Below are positions 1-8,355 of a stretch of DNA of 64,000 nt, piece by piece. Each line of letters opens with the position of its first letter. Within the stretch, counting starts at the first letter, position 1. Origin of the DNA: Roseitalea sp. (GTDB lineage: Bacteria; Pseudomonadota; Alphaproteobacteria; Rhizobiales; Rhizobiaceae); contig JAEPON010000008.1 in the NCBI GenBank assembly GCA_017642895.1, forward strand, positions 124,001 through 188,000, written 5' to 3'. The notes under the pieces were generated by a model, which saw only the letters and a program-made list of their open reading frames with translations, did not search any database and was not told the DNA's origin. The position numbers and the translations under genes are program-made.

Positions 1-345
1 CCGGAATCCGGCGAGGCTCCGGGACATTTGGTGGATGTTGGTTGGGCAACCGGCTCGCCCGAGCCAGATCTTGTTCTTCGACCGATGTGGCATTCTTCGC
101 AGTCGCTCATCACCGGCTTCGAGGACGCCGAAGTGGATGCCGCCCTTGATGCGCAGCAAGCAGAAGGTGATCCAGCCGCGCGCCTGAAGCTGATCGAGGA
201 AGGCGTGATGCCGAAACTGGCTGACAAGGTGCCCAGCCTGTCGCTCTTCACTTCCGTGCTGATCCACGGCATGCAGAGCAATCTGGAAGGGGCCTATTTC
301 TACCCCAACGGGCCGATCGATCTGTCCAAGGCATCCTACACCTGA
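1..345 (+). CDS. ABC transporter substrate-binding protein, family 5 (peptide/opine/nickel type), C-terminal fragment
   Basis: This is the last 114 codons of an extracytoplasmic binding protein. The frame is open from base 1 to the TGA at 343-345, so the N-terminus and signal peptide lie outside the window. The visible part has the end-of-protein pattern of family 5 binding proteins: a ...DLVLRPMWHS... segment, then a helix with alternating acidic residues and Ala, and a final ...GAYFYPNGPIDLSKASY segment. Two DppB/DppC-type permeases and a DppD/F-type ATPase follow directly, which supports the assignment. It would deliver the ligand to that importer in the periplasm. The ligand is unknown; the downstream flavin oxidoreductases suggest an amine-, opine- or hydroxyacid-like compound (inference). 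Confidence 0.8.
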   Translation, partial: PESGEAPGHLVDVGWATGSPEPDLVLRPMWHSSQSLITGFEDAEVDAALDAQQAEGDPAARLKLIEEGVMPKLADKVPSLSLFTSVLIHGMQSNLEGAYFYPNGPIDLSKASYT

Positions 346-359
346 TGCCAACACCTGCC

Positions 360-383
360 GGCCGCCGGTTTCGATCGGCGGCC
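360..383 (+). promoter_or_regulatory. Intercistronic hairpin after the binding-protein gene
   Basis: A perfect 8-bp stem, GGCCGCCG / CGGCGGCC, with an 8-nt loop lies 14 nt after the binding-protein stop codon and before the first permease. There is no U-tract, so it is not a classic terminator. It probably stabilises the upstream mRNA end or attenuates read-through. Equivalent hairpins follow the other five binding-protein genes in the window. Confidence 0.55.
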
Positions 384-402
384 AAACTGTGCGTGGAAGC
401 CC

Positions 403-1383
403 ATGGCGTTTGTTCTGACCTTTCTGCTGCGCCGCCTGTCACAGGGTATCGTTATCGTCCTTTTGGTCGGCTTCGTCATTTTTTCGCTGCTGCGCATTGT
501 GCCCGGCGATCCGGTAAGGATCATGGTCGGCCCCATGGCGACCGAGGAACAGGTCGAACAGATCGCCGAGGAGCTGGGGCTTCGGGACCCGTTGCCAGTG
601 CAGTTCGGCAGGTATCTTTCCGATCTTGCGCGGGGCGATCTCGGCAACTCCTTCATCAAGGCAACAAGTGGCGCAAGCGTTGCCGGCGGGCGCGATGACG
701 GCAGCGCTGCGCGCGCGCAGGTGCTCGATCTGATCGTCGCGGCAATTCCGTTCTCCGCTCTGCTGGCAGGGCTCGGCGTCTTATTGGCGTTGATCTTCTC
801 GATCCCGCTTGGAATCGCGGCAGGGCTGTATCCAAACGGTTGGATAGGAAGAGCCACTTTCGCCATCAGTTCGGTCTTTGTCTCGCTGCCCAACATCTGG
901 CTGGGGATCCTGCTCATCCTGATCATATCGGTGCAGCTCGGGTGGCTACCGGCGATCGGGTACAAGGGCGTCGCCTACGCGGTGCTGCCGGCGATCGTGC
1001 TGGCCGTCGAATTGTCCGCGGTCATCGTGCGCGCGCTTGCTTCTTCCGTTGCCGCCACGATGCAGGAAAACTTCGTCCAGGCCGGCATCGTGCGTGGCCT
1101 GACGATGCGGCACATGATCACCCATCACGTTCTGCGCAATTCGGCCATCCCGATGCTCAATTTGTTCGGCGCCCAGTTGGGCGGCCTGCTCCTGGGCAGC
1201 CTGTTCGTCGTCGAATACATCTTCAACTACCCCGGGCTAGGGCTTCTCACCGTCAACGCCGTCTTCCAACGCGATTTCCCGGTCATTCAGGGCGTTGCCA
1301 TCCTGACGACGGCGGTTTTGGTGCTCATCAATATCCTGGTGGATCTCATCTCGGCCGGCATCGACCGGCGCCTGCAGTACTGA
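403..1383 (+). CDS. ABC transporter permease, DppB/OppB family
   Basis: This is the first of two integral inner-membrane subunits of the peptide/opine-type importer, 326 aa, close to family length. It has an N-terminal membrane helix followed by the family hallmark ...FSLLRIVPGDPVRIMVG, a periplasmic segment, and five further hydrophobic segments. The EAA loop that contacts the ATPase is FVQAGIVRGLTMRHMITHHVLRNSAIP-like at about residues 225-250. The segment after GDLGNSF (about residues 85-110) is somewhat longer and richer in Gly/Ala than usual. The ATG at 403 has GGAAG upstream. The next permease starts 10 nt after its stop, so the two are co-translated. Confidence 0.9.
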   Translation: MAFVLTFLLRRLSQGIVIVLLVGFVIFSLLRIVPGDPVRIMVGPMATEEQVEQIAEELGLRDPLPVQFGRYLSDLARGDLGNSFIKATSGASVAGGRDDGSAARAQVLDLIVAAIPFSALLAGLGVLLALIFSIPLGIAAGLYPNGWIGRATFAISSVFVSLPNIWLGILLILIISVQLGWLPAIGYKGVAYAVLPAIVLAVELSAVIVRALASSVAATMQENFVQAGIVRGLTMRHMITHHVLRNSAIPMLNLFGAQLGGLLLGSLFVVEYIFNYPGLGLLTVNAVFQRDFPVIQGVAILTTAVLVLINILVDLISAGIDRRLQY

Positions 1384-1393
1384 GGGACGAGAG

Positions 1394-2287
1394 TTGAGCG
1401 GTCTGTCTTCCCAATTCTGGCACTCCGTCAACGGGCGGATGTTGCGTGCGGCCTGGGCGCGCCCACAGTTCAAGGTCGCGCTGGTGTTCCTGATCGCGCT
1501 GATCGCGCTGGCCGTCCTGCTGCCGATGCTCAGTTCCGTTTCAGCCACGACGATCTCGGTGCGCGACCGTTTTGCTCCGCCTGTCCTATGGGAGGGCGGA
1601 ACGGCCAGCCACCTGTTCGGCACCGACCAGCTTGGCCGCGATCTGCTTTTGCGATCGTTGATCGGCCTGCGCAACGCGCTGGTGATCGGCGTTGTCAGCG
1701 TGTTCGGAATGTTTGTGCTTGGGGCGCTGATCGGAATCATCTCCGGCTACAGGGGCGGCATCGTCGACACTGTCCTCATGCGGATCACCGATGCCCAGAT
1801 GTCCATTCCGGTCATCATTCTGGCCATCACCATCCTCGGCGTGTCGCGTCCCACGCCCTTTTCGGTGATCCTCGTCCTCATCCTCGCGGGCTGGCCGACC
1901 TATGCGCGGGTGATCCGAAGCGTGACCCTGACTGAAAGCCGCAAAGAATTCGTACGCGCTGCCAAGATCATCGGCGCGGGGCCCCTGCGGATCATGTTCC
2001 GGCACATCGCGCCGAACATCCTGCCTCCGGTGGCGTTCATCGCTGTTTTGGACGTGGCCCGGATGATGATCTTCGAAGCGATCTTCGGCTTCATCGGCAT
2101 CGGCATCCAGCCCCCGGTTCCCACCTTCGGCAACATTTTGGCCGACGGAACCAAATACCTGATCAACGCCTGGTGGATCACCGTTGTTCCGGGCCTCTTC
2201 CTCTTTGCCGCGCTGATCAGCCTGAACCTGATCGGCTCGGCGCTTGAAAGCGCACGCAACGACGTTCTGGGAGGACGGAACCAATGA
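1394..2287 (+). CDS. ABC transporter permease, DppC/OppC family
   Basis: This is the second membrane subunit of the same importer, 297 aa. It carries the DppC-type N-terminal pattern HLFGTDQLGRDLLLRSLIG (about residues 75-93) and an EAA loop with EFVRAAKIIGAGPLRIMFRHI (about 187-207), followed by the final helices. The start is taken as TTG at 1394 because GAGGGACGAG lies immediately upstream and no ATG or GTG fits the frame before the first helix. Its stop overlaps the ATPase start (ATGA at 2284), indicating translational coupling. Confidence 0.9.
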   Translation: MSGLSSQFWHSVNGRMLRAAWARPQFKVALVFLIALIALAVLLPMLSSVSATTISVRDRFAPPVLWEGGTASHLFGTDQLGRDLLLRSLIGLRNALVIGVVSVFGMFVLGALIGIISGYRGGIVDTVLMRITDAQMSIPVIILAITILGVSRPTPFSVILVLILAGWPTYARVIRSVTLTESRKEFVRAAKIIGAGPLRIMFRHIAPNILPPVAFIAVLDVARMMIFEAIFGFIGIGIQPPVPTFGNILADGTKYLINAWWITVVPGLFLFAALISLNLIGSALESARNDVLGGRNQ

Positions 2288-4158
2288 CGCCGAACGCTGC
2301 GCTCGCGAACGGGGACAAGGCGCCGGTCCTGTCGGTGAACGGGCTGAACGTCGATGCCCGCCTGGCCACCGGCGACGTCAGCGTTTTGTGCGACATCTCG
2401 ATCGATGTCGCCAAAGGCGAGATTCTGGGCGTGATCGGCGAGAGCGGTTCGGGGCTGACCGTGCTGTCGCGCGCCATCATGAACTGGCTGCCCAGCCCGC
2501 TGCAGGCAACCAAAGGGGAGGTCAATTTTCGCGGCAGCAATCTGCTCAAGGTCTCGGCGGCTGAGATGCGACGGCTTCGAGGCAAGGAAATCGCCTATAT
2601 CGGGTCAGACAGTTCGACCGCGTTGAATCCCACCGTGCCGATCGGCAAGCATCTGGTCTCGAAACTGCGCTCGGTTCTGCCGCAATACTCGGAGCAGCAA
2701 GCTCGGCAGCGCATCATGGAATTGTTCGACGCGGTCCGCATCCCTTCGCCACGTGCCCGCTTCAATGAGTTTCCATTCCAGTTCAGCGGTGGGATGATGC
2801 AGCGCGTCATGATCGTCGATGCCTTGTGCACCGACCCGGCACTGCTGGTCGCCGATAACATCACCCAGCCGCTCGACGTCACTGTCGCCGAACAAATCGT
2901 CCGCCTGCTGAGGGACCTGCGTGACGATTTTGGAACGTCGGTCGTGTTCTCCTCAGCCTCTCTGCCTGTCGCGGCCGAGATTTCTGAACGCCTGCTGGTC
3001 CTGCAAAATGGACGGGTTCTGGAAGAGACGACCCCGCAAGACATCGTGAGCAGTCCGAAGACGGACTACACCAAAACGCTGACCGCGCGGGTTCCGAGAA
3101 TCTGGAGCGTCGACCATACGCCCCCTCGGTCGGTTGTGATGAAGCCGATCCTGAGCGTGCGCAACGCCACCAAGGCCTATTTCACCAAGGATCCAAAGAC
3201 GTATTTCGGCAAGCAGACCGTCGAAGCGGTTCGCGGGGTTTCGTTCGACGTCCTTGAGGGTGAAAACTTGGGAATTGTTGGCGAGTCCGGTTGTGGCAAG
3301 TCCACATTGTCCAGGCTCCTGAGCTGGGTCGAGCAGCCTGACACCGGCGACATCTTCTTTGATGGCAAGAGCATTTCGAAGATGAGCAACCGCGAACTGA
3401 AGGCCCTGCGCAGCCAGTTCCAGCTCATCCTGCAGGACCCCTATACCTGCCTGCCGGGGCACAAGACGGTCGGTGAGATCATTTCCGAGCCGCTGCGAAT
3501 TCACCGAATCGGCTCGGTCAGCAAGCAACGGGACCGTGTGCGCGAGGTCATGCAGGAAGTCGGTCTGCCCGCGGGATCCGATTTGAACTTGCCCTACCAA
3601 CTCAGCGCAAGCCAACGCCAGCGCGTCAACATCGCCAGAGCGATGGTACTCAATCCCAGGCTTTTGATTCTCGACGAAACACTCTCCTCACTGGATCAGG
3701 TCGAACAGGCACGCCTTCTTGATCTGTTCGAAGATCTGCAAAAGCGACACAAATACACGTACATATTCATATCCCACGATCTCGCATTGGTCCGCCGTGC
3801 CTGCTCGCGCGTGCTGGTCATGTATCTGGGGCGCGTTGTCGAGATGGCGGAGAACGAGAAATTGTTCTTCGATCCCCAGCACCCTTATTCCCGTGCGCTG
3901 CTGTCGGCGATGCCGACATTGGAGAAAAACCGTTTCGACGCTGAGGAGTGCCTTCTTGAAGGCGAGCCGCCGAGCCCGGTCAACATCCAGCCCGGCTGCA
4001 GCTTTCGCACGCGCTGTCCGCACGCGATGGAGATATGCGGCAAGATCGACCCGACCCCGGAAACCCACGGTCTCAGCCATGTCGAATGCCATCTCGTCCA
4101 CGAGCGGGAGATGGTCCAGGAGCTGGACCGACAGTCAATGCGCCGCCATGACCCTTAG
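2284..4158 (+). CDS. Fused double ABC ATPase (DppD-DppF type) with a degenerate first nucleotide-binding domain
   Basis: This single 624-aa protein carries both ATPase halves of a peptide-type importer. Domain 2 (about residues 285-560) has an intact Walker A (GESGCGKST, K339), Walker B (LLILDE, E465) and switch His (H498), but its signature reads LSASQ (440-444) instead of LSGGQ. Domain 1 (about 15-255) keeps the signature FSGGMMQ but has lost the Walker A lysine (GESGSGLT, L58), the catalytic glutamate (VADN, N192) and the switch His (A225). The losses match in pairs, so one composite ATP site should be canonical and the other dead. The C-terminal oligopeptide-transporter domain has four cysteines (GCS..RC..IC..EC) of the kind reported to hold an iron-sulfur cluster in some Opp/Dpp ATPases. 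The start ATG overlaps the permease stop. Confidence 0.9.
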   Translation: MTPNAALANGDKAPVLSVNGLNVDARLATGDVSVLCDISIDVAKGEILGVIGESGSGLTVLSRAIMNWLPSPLQATKGEVNFRGSNLLKVSAAEMRRLRGKEIAYIGSDSSTALNPTVPIGKHLVSKLRSVLPQYSEQQARQRIMELFDAVRIPSPRARFNEFPFQFSGGMMQRVMIVDALCTDPALLVADNITQPLDVTVAEQIVRLLRDLRDDFGTSVVFSSASLPVAAEISERLLVLQNGRVLEETTPQDIVSSPKTDYTKTLTARVPRIWSVDHTPPRSVVMKPILSVRNATKAYFTKDPKTYFGKQTVEAVRGVSFDVLEGENLGIVGESGCGKSTLSRLLSWVEQPDTGDIFFDGKSISKMSNRELKALRSQFQLILQDPYTCLPGHKTVGEIISEPLRIHRIGSVSKQRDRVREVMQEVGLPAGSDLNLPYQLSASQRQRVNIARAMVLNPRLLILDETLSSLDQVEQARLLDLFEDLQKRHKYTYIFISHDLALVRRACSRVLVMYLGRVVEMAENEKLFFDPQHPYSRALLSAMPTLEKNRFDAEECLLEGEPPSPVNIQPGCSFRTRCPHAMEICGKIDPTPETHGLSHVECHLVHEREMVQELDRQSMRRHDP

Positions 4159-4184
4159 CCCGCCAACAGGGGAGAGAGCCAAGC

Positions 4185-5561
4185 GTGGAATCCTTTGACG
4201 TGGCCATCATCGGAGCGGGTGTCGTTGGCTGCGCCGTGGCGCGCCGGCTGACACTCGACGGGGCGCGTGTTGTGATCGTGGAGAAGGCGCTCGATGTGCT
4301 GGACGGCGCTTCCAAGGGCAACAGCGCGATCCTGCACACCGGCTTCGACGCGCCACCCGGCTCGCTCGAACACAAATGCATCGCCGCCGGCTACAAAGAA
4401 TATCACGAGATCGCAGGGCGGTTGGGCCTGCCGATCCTGCGATCAGGTGCTTTGGTCCTGGCATGGGACCTCGAACAACTCGCGAACTTGCCCGATCTGG
4501 TCGACAAAGCCCACCGGAATGGCGTCGCCGACGTGCGAATGCTCAGCGTTGAAGAGATCCAAAGCCGCGAACCCTACCTGGCTGAAGGTGTCTGCGGCGG
4601 CTTCGAAGTGCCGGGCGAATCGCTGATCGACCCCTGGACGACGGCTCATGCCTATGTGCTGCAGGCAATTCTCAACGGCGCTGAGCTTTGGCGTGGCACC
4701 GAAGTTCTCGACGGCCGGCTCACCGCCGGTGCCTGGACGCTGGAGACGGGCAAAGGCGAGCTCCGCGCAAAACGCGTCATCAATTGCGCGGGCCTTTACG
4801 GCGACCTCATCGACCAACGCCTTCTGGGAAGAGCGGATTTCAGCATCACGCCGCGAAAGGGCCAGTTCGTCGTTTTCGACAAGGCGGCCTCAGACCTCGT
4901 CTCGGCCATTCTGCTGCCCGTGCCGACCAAGACCACCAAGGGCATCGTGATCTGCCGAACGATCTTCGGCAATGTGCTGGTCGGGCCGACCGCCGAAGAC
5001 CAACCGAGCCGCGTCGATGCTTCGACTGCACGCGAGACACTGATGGCGCTCCACGACAGGGGGAAAAAGATCCTGCCTGCGCTGGCCGATTGCGAAGTGA
5101 CCGCCACCTATGCCGGCCTGCGCCCCGCCTCGCAGTTCCAAGACTATCAGATCACAATGCATGAGGAGGGCACCTATGTGAGCGTTGGGGCGATCCGCTC
5201 CACCGGTCTCAGCGCGGCCCTGGGAATTGCGAGCCATGTCGCCGACCTAATAGGCACACGGGACTTTGCAGACGATCCGATCGCCGAACCGTTGATCCCG
5301 GAGCCAAACCGCTTGTCAGCCTACCACGCGCGCGATTGGCAGGTGTCTGGCTACAGCAGCATTGTCTGCCATTGTGAGCTGGTGACCGACCGCGAGATCG
5401 AGGCGGCACTGTCTGGCCCGATGCCGCCGGCCACGCTTGATGGGCTGAAGCGGCGAACACGCGTGACGATGGGCCGGTGCCAAGGCTTTCATTGCACCGC
5501 GGAACTGGCGCGTATCACCGCTGGACGCCTGCGGCGGCCGATTGTCTGCGGCGATGCCTGA
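4185..5561 (+). CDS. FAD-dependent oxidoreductase with C-terminal BFD-like [2Fe-2S] domain (GlpA/LhgO-like)
   Basis: This 458-aa protein has a D-amino-acid-oxidase fold: an FAD-binding VAIIGAGVVGCAVARRL at residues 5-21, then LDGASKGNSAILHTGFDAPPGS, characteristic of the GlpA / L-2-hydroxyglutarate oxidase branch. The last 65 residues contain VCHCE and GRCQGFHC, a four-cysteine BFD-like [2Fe-2S] domain. The start is GTG at 4185, with AGGGGAGAGA upstream; an alternative start is not apparent. It lies 26 nt after the ATPase gene and overlaps a second flavoprotein. The pair resembles two-subunit dehydrogenases (GlpA/GlpB, opine oxidase and hydrogen cyanide synthase types) that oxidise an amine or hydroxyl carbon. 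The substrate is presumably what the upstream importer brings in. Confidence 0.85.
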   Translation: MESFDVAIIGAGVVGCAVARRLTLDGARVVIVEKALDVLDGASKGNSAILHTGFDAPPGSLEHKCIAAGYKEYHEIAGRLGLPILRSGALVLAWDLEQLANLPDLVDKAHRNGVADVRMLSVEEIQSREPYLAEGVCGGFEVPGESLIDPWTTAHAYVLQAILNGAELWRGTEVLDGRLTAGAWTLETGKGELRAKRVINCAGLYGDLIDQRLLGRADFSITPRKGQFVVFDKAASDLVSAILLPVPTKTTKGIVICRTIFGNVLVGPTAEDQPSRVDASTARETLMALHDRGKKILPALADCEVTATYAGLRPASQFQDYQITMHEEGTYVSVGAIRSTGLSAALGIASHVADLIGTRDFADDPIAEPLIPEPNRLSAYHARDWQVSGYSSIVCHCELVTDREIEAALSGPMPPATLDGLKRRTRVTMGRCQGFHCTAELARITAGRLRRPIVCGDA

Positions 5562-6801
5562 ACAGATCGCCACCAAGGAAAATGTCACGGTCGCCGTTGT
5601 TGGGGGCGGCACGGCTGGCTTGGCGCTTGCGAGCGAACTCATGCGGCTGAAGGTCGGAAAAGTCGTTGTTCTCGAACGCGAAGCGGAGGCTGGCGGTGTG
5701 CCCCGCCATTGTGGCCACTACCCGTTCGGCCTTCGCGAATACGCCCGGCTGATGAAGGGGCCTGACTATGCCAAGCGCAACCGCGAGGCGGCGGCAGCGC
5801 TGGGCGTCGATATTCGCACCGGAACCACGGTGACGAAGCTTCACCCGGGCGGTGAACTCGGTTTGTCCGCCAGCGCAGGCACAACCACCCTTTCGGCCGA
5901 TCGCGTGGTGCTGTGCACCGGCGTGCGCGAAAGCAGTCGGGCGGAACGGTTCATAGGCGGTGACCGGCCAGACGGGATTGTCTCGACGGGCGCCCTCCAG
6001 TCCATGGTGTATCTGGAGGGCATCAGACCGTTCAGGCAACCGATCATTTTGGGCTCCGAACTGGTCTCGTTTTCGGCCATCCAGACCTGCCAGCACCTGG
6101 GGATCAGGCCGGTCGCGATGATCGAGGAAATGGATCGGCTGATCGCGCGCCGGCCGCTTGGGTTGTACTTGCTCGTCAAGAGCATGCCGCTCTACACCGG
6201 GATCACGAACCCCCGGATCATCGGGCGCGAACGCGTCGAGGCGATGAATTTCATCGATCGTACGGGTCAGGCAAAGAGGATCGCGGCCGACGGCGTCATT
6301 GTCTCGGGTCGCTTCCGGCCGGAAAGCGCGCTCATGCGTGACGGCCATCTTGAGGTTGACCCGGGTACCGGCGGGCCGGTGATCGACCAGTTCGGGCGCT
6401 GTTCGGACCCTGCGTATTTTGCCGCCGGAAATCTTTTGCGCCCGGCCGAGACATCCGGCTTCTGCCGGCAGGAAGGTATTGAAACCGCACGCCGGGTCGC
6501 GCACGATCTTGAGCGGGGCAGTACCGTCGACCAAGGCGTTGTCCGCATCAGGACGGCTGATCCGGCACTACGGTTTGTCGTGCCGCAAAGGATTGACCTT
6601 TCGGGCGCGACTGGTGGCATGACGCATCTTTATCTGGGCCTGAACGGTCCGGTGAGAGGCACGATGGCTGCAACAGCGGGCGCGGAAACGCTTTGGAAGG
6701 GCCGCTTGAACACACAACCGGTGAGGCGAACCCGGATACCACTGGACGGCATTGTGAGGGCGGCACCGGCGCAGGACGTCGTCGTTGGCAGACGCGCCTA
6801 G
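5554..6801 (+). CDS. FAD/NAD(P)-binding oxidoreductase, partner of the upstream flavoprotein (GlpB/HcnB-like)
   Basis: This is a two-dinucleotide-fold flavoprotein of 415 aa. The FAD motif VAVVGGGTAGLALASEL is near the N-terminus, RVVLCTGVRESSRAERF is in the middle, and a second GxxD-like FAD segment (CSDPAYFAAGNLLRPAETSGF) lies near residue 300. ATG at 5554 is preferred over an in-frame TTG at 5542 because it gives an 8-nt overlap with the preceding stop. It likely passes electrons from the upstream DAO/BFD protein, forming one complex. In some relatives a third small DUF1667 protein follows; none is visible here. The stop is followed by a gene-free, convergent stretch. Confidence 0.8.
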   Translation: MPEQIATKENVTVAVVGGGTAGLALASELMRLKVGKVVVLEREAEAGGVPRHCGHYPFGLREYARLMKGPDYAKRNREAAAALGVDIRTGTTVTKLHPGGELGLSASAGTTTLSADRVVLCTGVRESSRAERFIGGDRPDGIVSTGALQSMVYLEGIRPFRQPIILGSELVSFSAIQTCQHLGIRPVAMIEEMDRLIARRPLGLYLLVKSMPLYTGITNPRIIGRERVEAMNFIDRTGQAKRIAADGVIVSGRFRPESALMRDGHLEVDPGTGGPVIDQFGRCSDPAYFAAGNLLRPAETSGFCRQEGIETARRVAHDLERGSTVDQGVVRIRTADPALRFVVPQRIDLSGATGGMTHLYLGLNGPVRGTMAATAGAETLWKGRLNTQPVRRTRIPLDGIVRAAPAQDVVVGRRA

Positions 6802-7031
6802 CGTGTACCCTCGAAAGGTGCGCGTTGCTTCTTGCCCGGTTGTCTCGGCAGCAGGTCATCGACGGCCGGCAACGGGCTCGCGGCGACAAGGTCGTGGGCC
6901 GCGCATCAGTTCATCACCCGGTGCATGCGCCGTCGCACGCGGGTGGCCAACACCTCCATGCTTGCGATGGGCGGCTCCCGCGCAACCCACCGATGCATGT
7001 TGCGCCCACCAATCCGTCGGTGTCGATCGCG
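6802..7031. other. Gene-free convergent intergenic stretch
   Basis: These 230 nt lie between two convergent genes. No frame gives a credible protein and no T-tailed terminator was found. A short minus-strand frame (about 30 codons, reading MHRWVAREPPIASMEVL...) has coding-like composition but no start context and I do not recognise it. It could be the remnant of a deleted gene. Confidence 0.3.
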
Positions 7032-8288
7032 CTAAGCGTGCGCCGCGCGCCATGCGCGATAACGCTTTGTCCAGCGCTTGGCCTGCATCTGATTGCGCAT
7101 CAGCGCAAGGAACGGAAAGCGCGGCGTTCTGGGCGATTTGCCGATCGCCAGGCGTTCGAGTTGAACATAGGCCAAAACCATCGACGCGAACCCCGCAAGC
7201 CTCTTGTTCTTCCAGGTCACGCTGGGGATGTCGACAACGGGAGTCGCCTCGTTCTTCCAGTTCTTCACGAGGTCAGGCTCGAACGCCATCGCACGGGCGA
7301 TCCCGAGGACGGACACACCGATCCCCTCTGTCTTGTTGACCAGCGCGTCCTCGGCCAAGGCGCGCGAGCGAATGCCTCCGGTGACCATGACGGGCATCTT
7401 GGCGACAGCGGCGATGTCGCGCGCGAACTCGACGAAATAGGCTTCGCGCCGGCCCGTGCTGGTGCCGTCTTCCGCGCGGCCCTGCATCGCGGGGCTCTCG
7501 TAGGATCCGCCCGACAGCTCGACCAGGTCGACATTCATGTCGCCAAGCTGCGTGACGACCCATTTCGCATCTTCCTGATCAAAGCCACCTTTCTGAAAAT
7601 CCGCCGAATTCAGCTTGACGGTGACGGTGAACCGCTCGGACACGCGGGCCCGGACGGCGCGCACGGCCTCGAACAGGAACCGCGCACGGTTTTCGAGCGA
7701 ACCGCCCCACTGGTCCGAGCGGCGGTTCGTCAACGGCGACAGGAATTGGTTGATCAAATAGCCATGGGCCGCGTGAATCTGAACCCCGTCAAAGCCCGCT
7801 TCCTCGGCCAGGGCGGCCGTCGTGGCAAATCGTGCGATCAAGTCACGAATCTCTGCCTCGCTGAGCGCTCTGGGCGGGTTGAAGTTCTTCGACATTCCGG
7901 GGATCTCGACCGCCACGTCAGAGGCCGAAACGGTCTCTTCCCCCAGGGTTGCCATCACCTGACGACCCGGATGGTTGATCTGCATCCAGAATGCGCCGCC
8001 GCCCGACCGCCCCGCCTCGGCCCAGGCCTTGAACGGCGCAAGGTCCGTGCCTTCCTCAAGCACCACGCTGGCGGGGCCCGAGAGCGCGGCCGGTGAGATC
8101 ATCACATTGCCGGTGATCAGCAAACCCGCGCCACCCTCGGCCCAGCGGCGATAAAGCCGCTGCAATTTGGCATCGGGGATCTGTCCATAAGCGGCCAGAC
8201 TTTCCTCCATCGCGGCTTTCGCCAAACGGTTCTTCAGGATCGCTCCATTGGGCAAAGTGAGCGGTTCGAACAGAGGAGATTGGGTCAT
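7032..8288 (-). CDS. NADH:flavin oxidoreductase, Old Yellow Enzyme family
   Basis: This is a single-domain FMN TIM-barrel reductase of 418 aa. Motifs include N-terminal LFEPLTLPNGAILKNRLAKAAM, the FMN/ligand segment WMQINHPGRQ, and the family signature GVQIHAAHGYLINQFLSPLTNRRSDQWGGS in the barrel centre; the C-terminal phosphate-binding strand is MVTGGIRSR. It lacks the FeS/FAD extension of 2,4-dienoyl-CoA reductase, so it is a stand-alone ene-reductase type; the substrate (an electrophilic enone, maleimide or quinone) is not predictable. The start is ATG at 8288 because AGGATCC precedes it and the family N-terminus begins there. It is divergent from a MerR gene whose operator sits in its promoter. 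Confidence 0.9.
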   Translation of the reverse strand: MTQSPLFEPLTLPNGAILKNRLAKAAMEESLAAYGQIPDAKLQRLYRRWAEGGAGLLITGNVMISPAALSGPASVVLEEGTDLAPFKAWAEAGRSGGGAFWMQINHPGRQVMATLGEETVSASDVAVEIPGMSKNFNPPRALSEAEIRDLIARFATTAALAEEAGFDGVQIHAAHGYLINQFLSPLTNRRSDQWGGSLENRARFLFEAVRAVRARVSERFTVTVKLNSADFQKGGFDQEDAKWVVTQLGDMNVDLVELSGGSYESPAMQGRAEDGTSTGRREAYFVEFARDIAAVAKMPVMVTGGIRSRALAEDALVNKTEGIGVSVLGIARAMAFEPDLVKNWKNEATPVVDIPSVTWKNKRLAGFASMVLAYVQLERLAIGKSPRTPRFPFLALMRNQMQAKRWTKRYRAWRAAHA

Positions 8289-8320
8289 TTCAGGGATCCT
8301 TTGTTTCTCGATCCCGTGTG

Positions 8321-8351
8321 ATATAAACCTTCGACAATGGTTGAAGGTCAA
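8321..8351 (-). promoter_or_regulatory. MerR-type promoter and operator driving the Old Yellow Enzyme gene
   Basis: On the minus strand a -35 box TTGACC (8346-8351) and a -10 box TTATAT (8321-8326) are separated by 19 bp. The overlong spacer is filled by the dyad ACCTTCGAC-N4-GTTGAAGGT (8327-8348, one mismatch). A 19-20 bp spacer containing a palindrome is the hallmark of promoters untwisted by MerR-family activators. The divergent MerR gene begins 8 nt beyond the dyad, so the regulator probably also represses itself. Confidence 0.8.
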
Positions 8352-8355
8352 TGGC

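Noticed and set aside
6693..8096. A 467-codon plus-strand open frame
   Set aside because: It is antisense to the Old Yellow Enzyme gene and crosses an intergenic stretch; no motifs.
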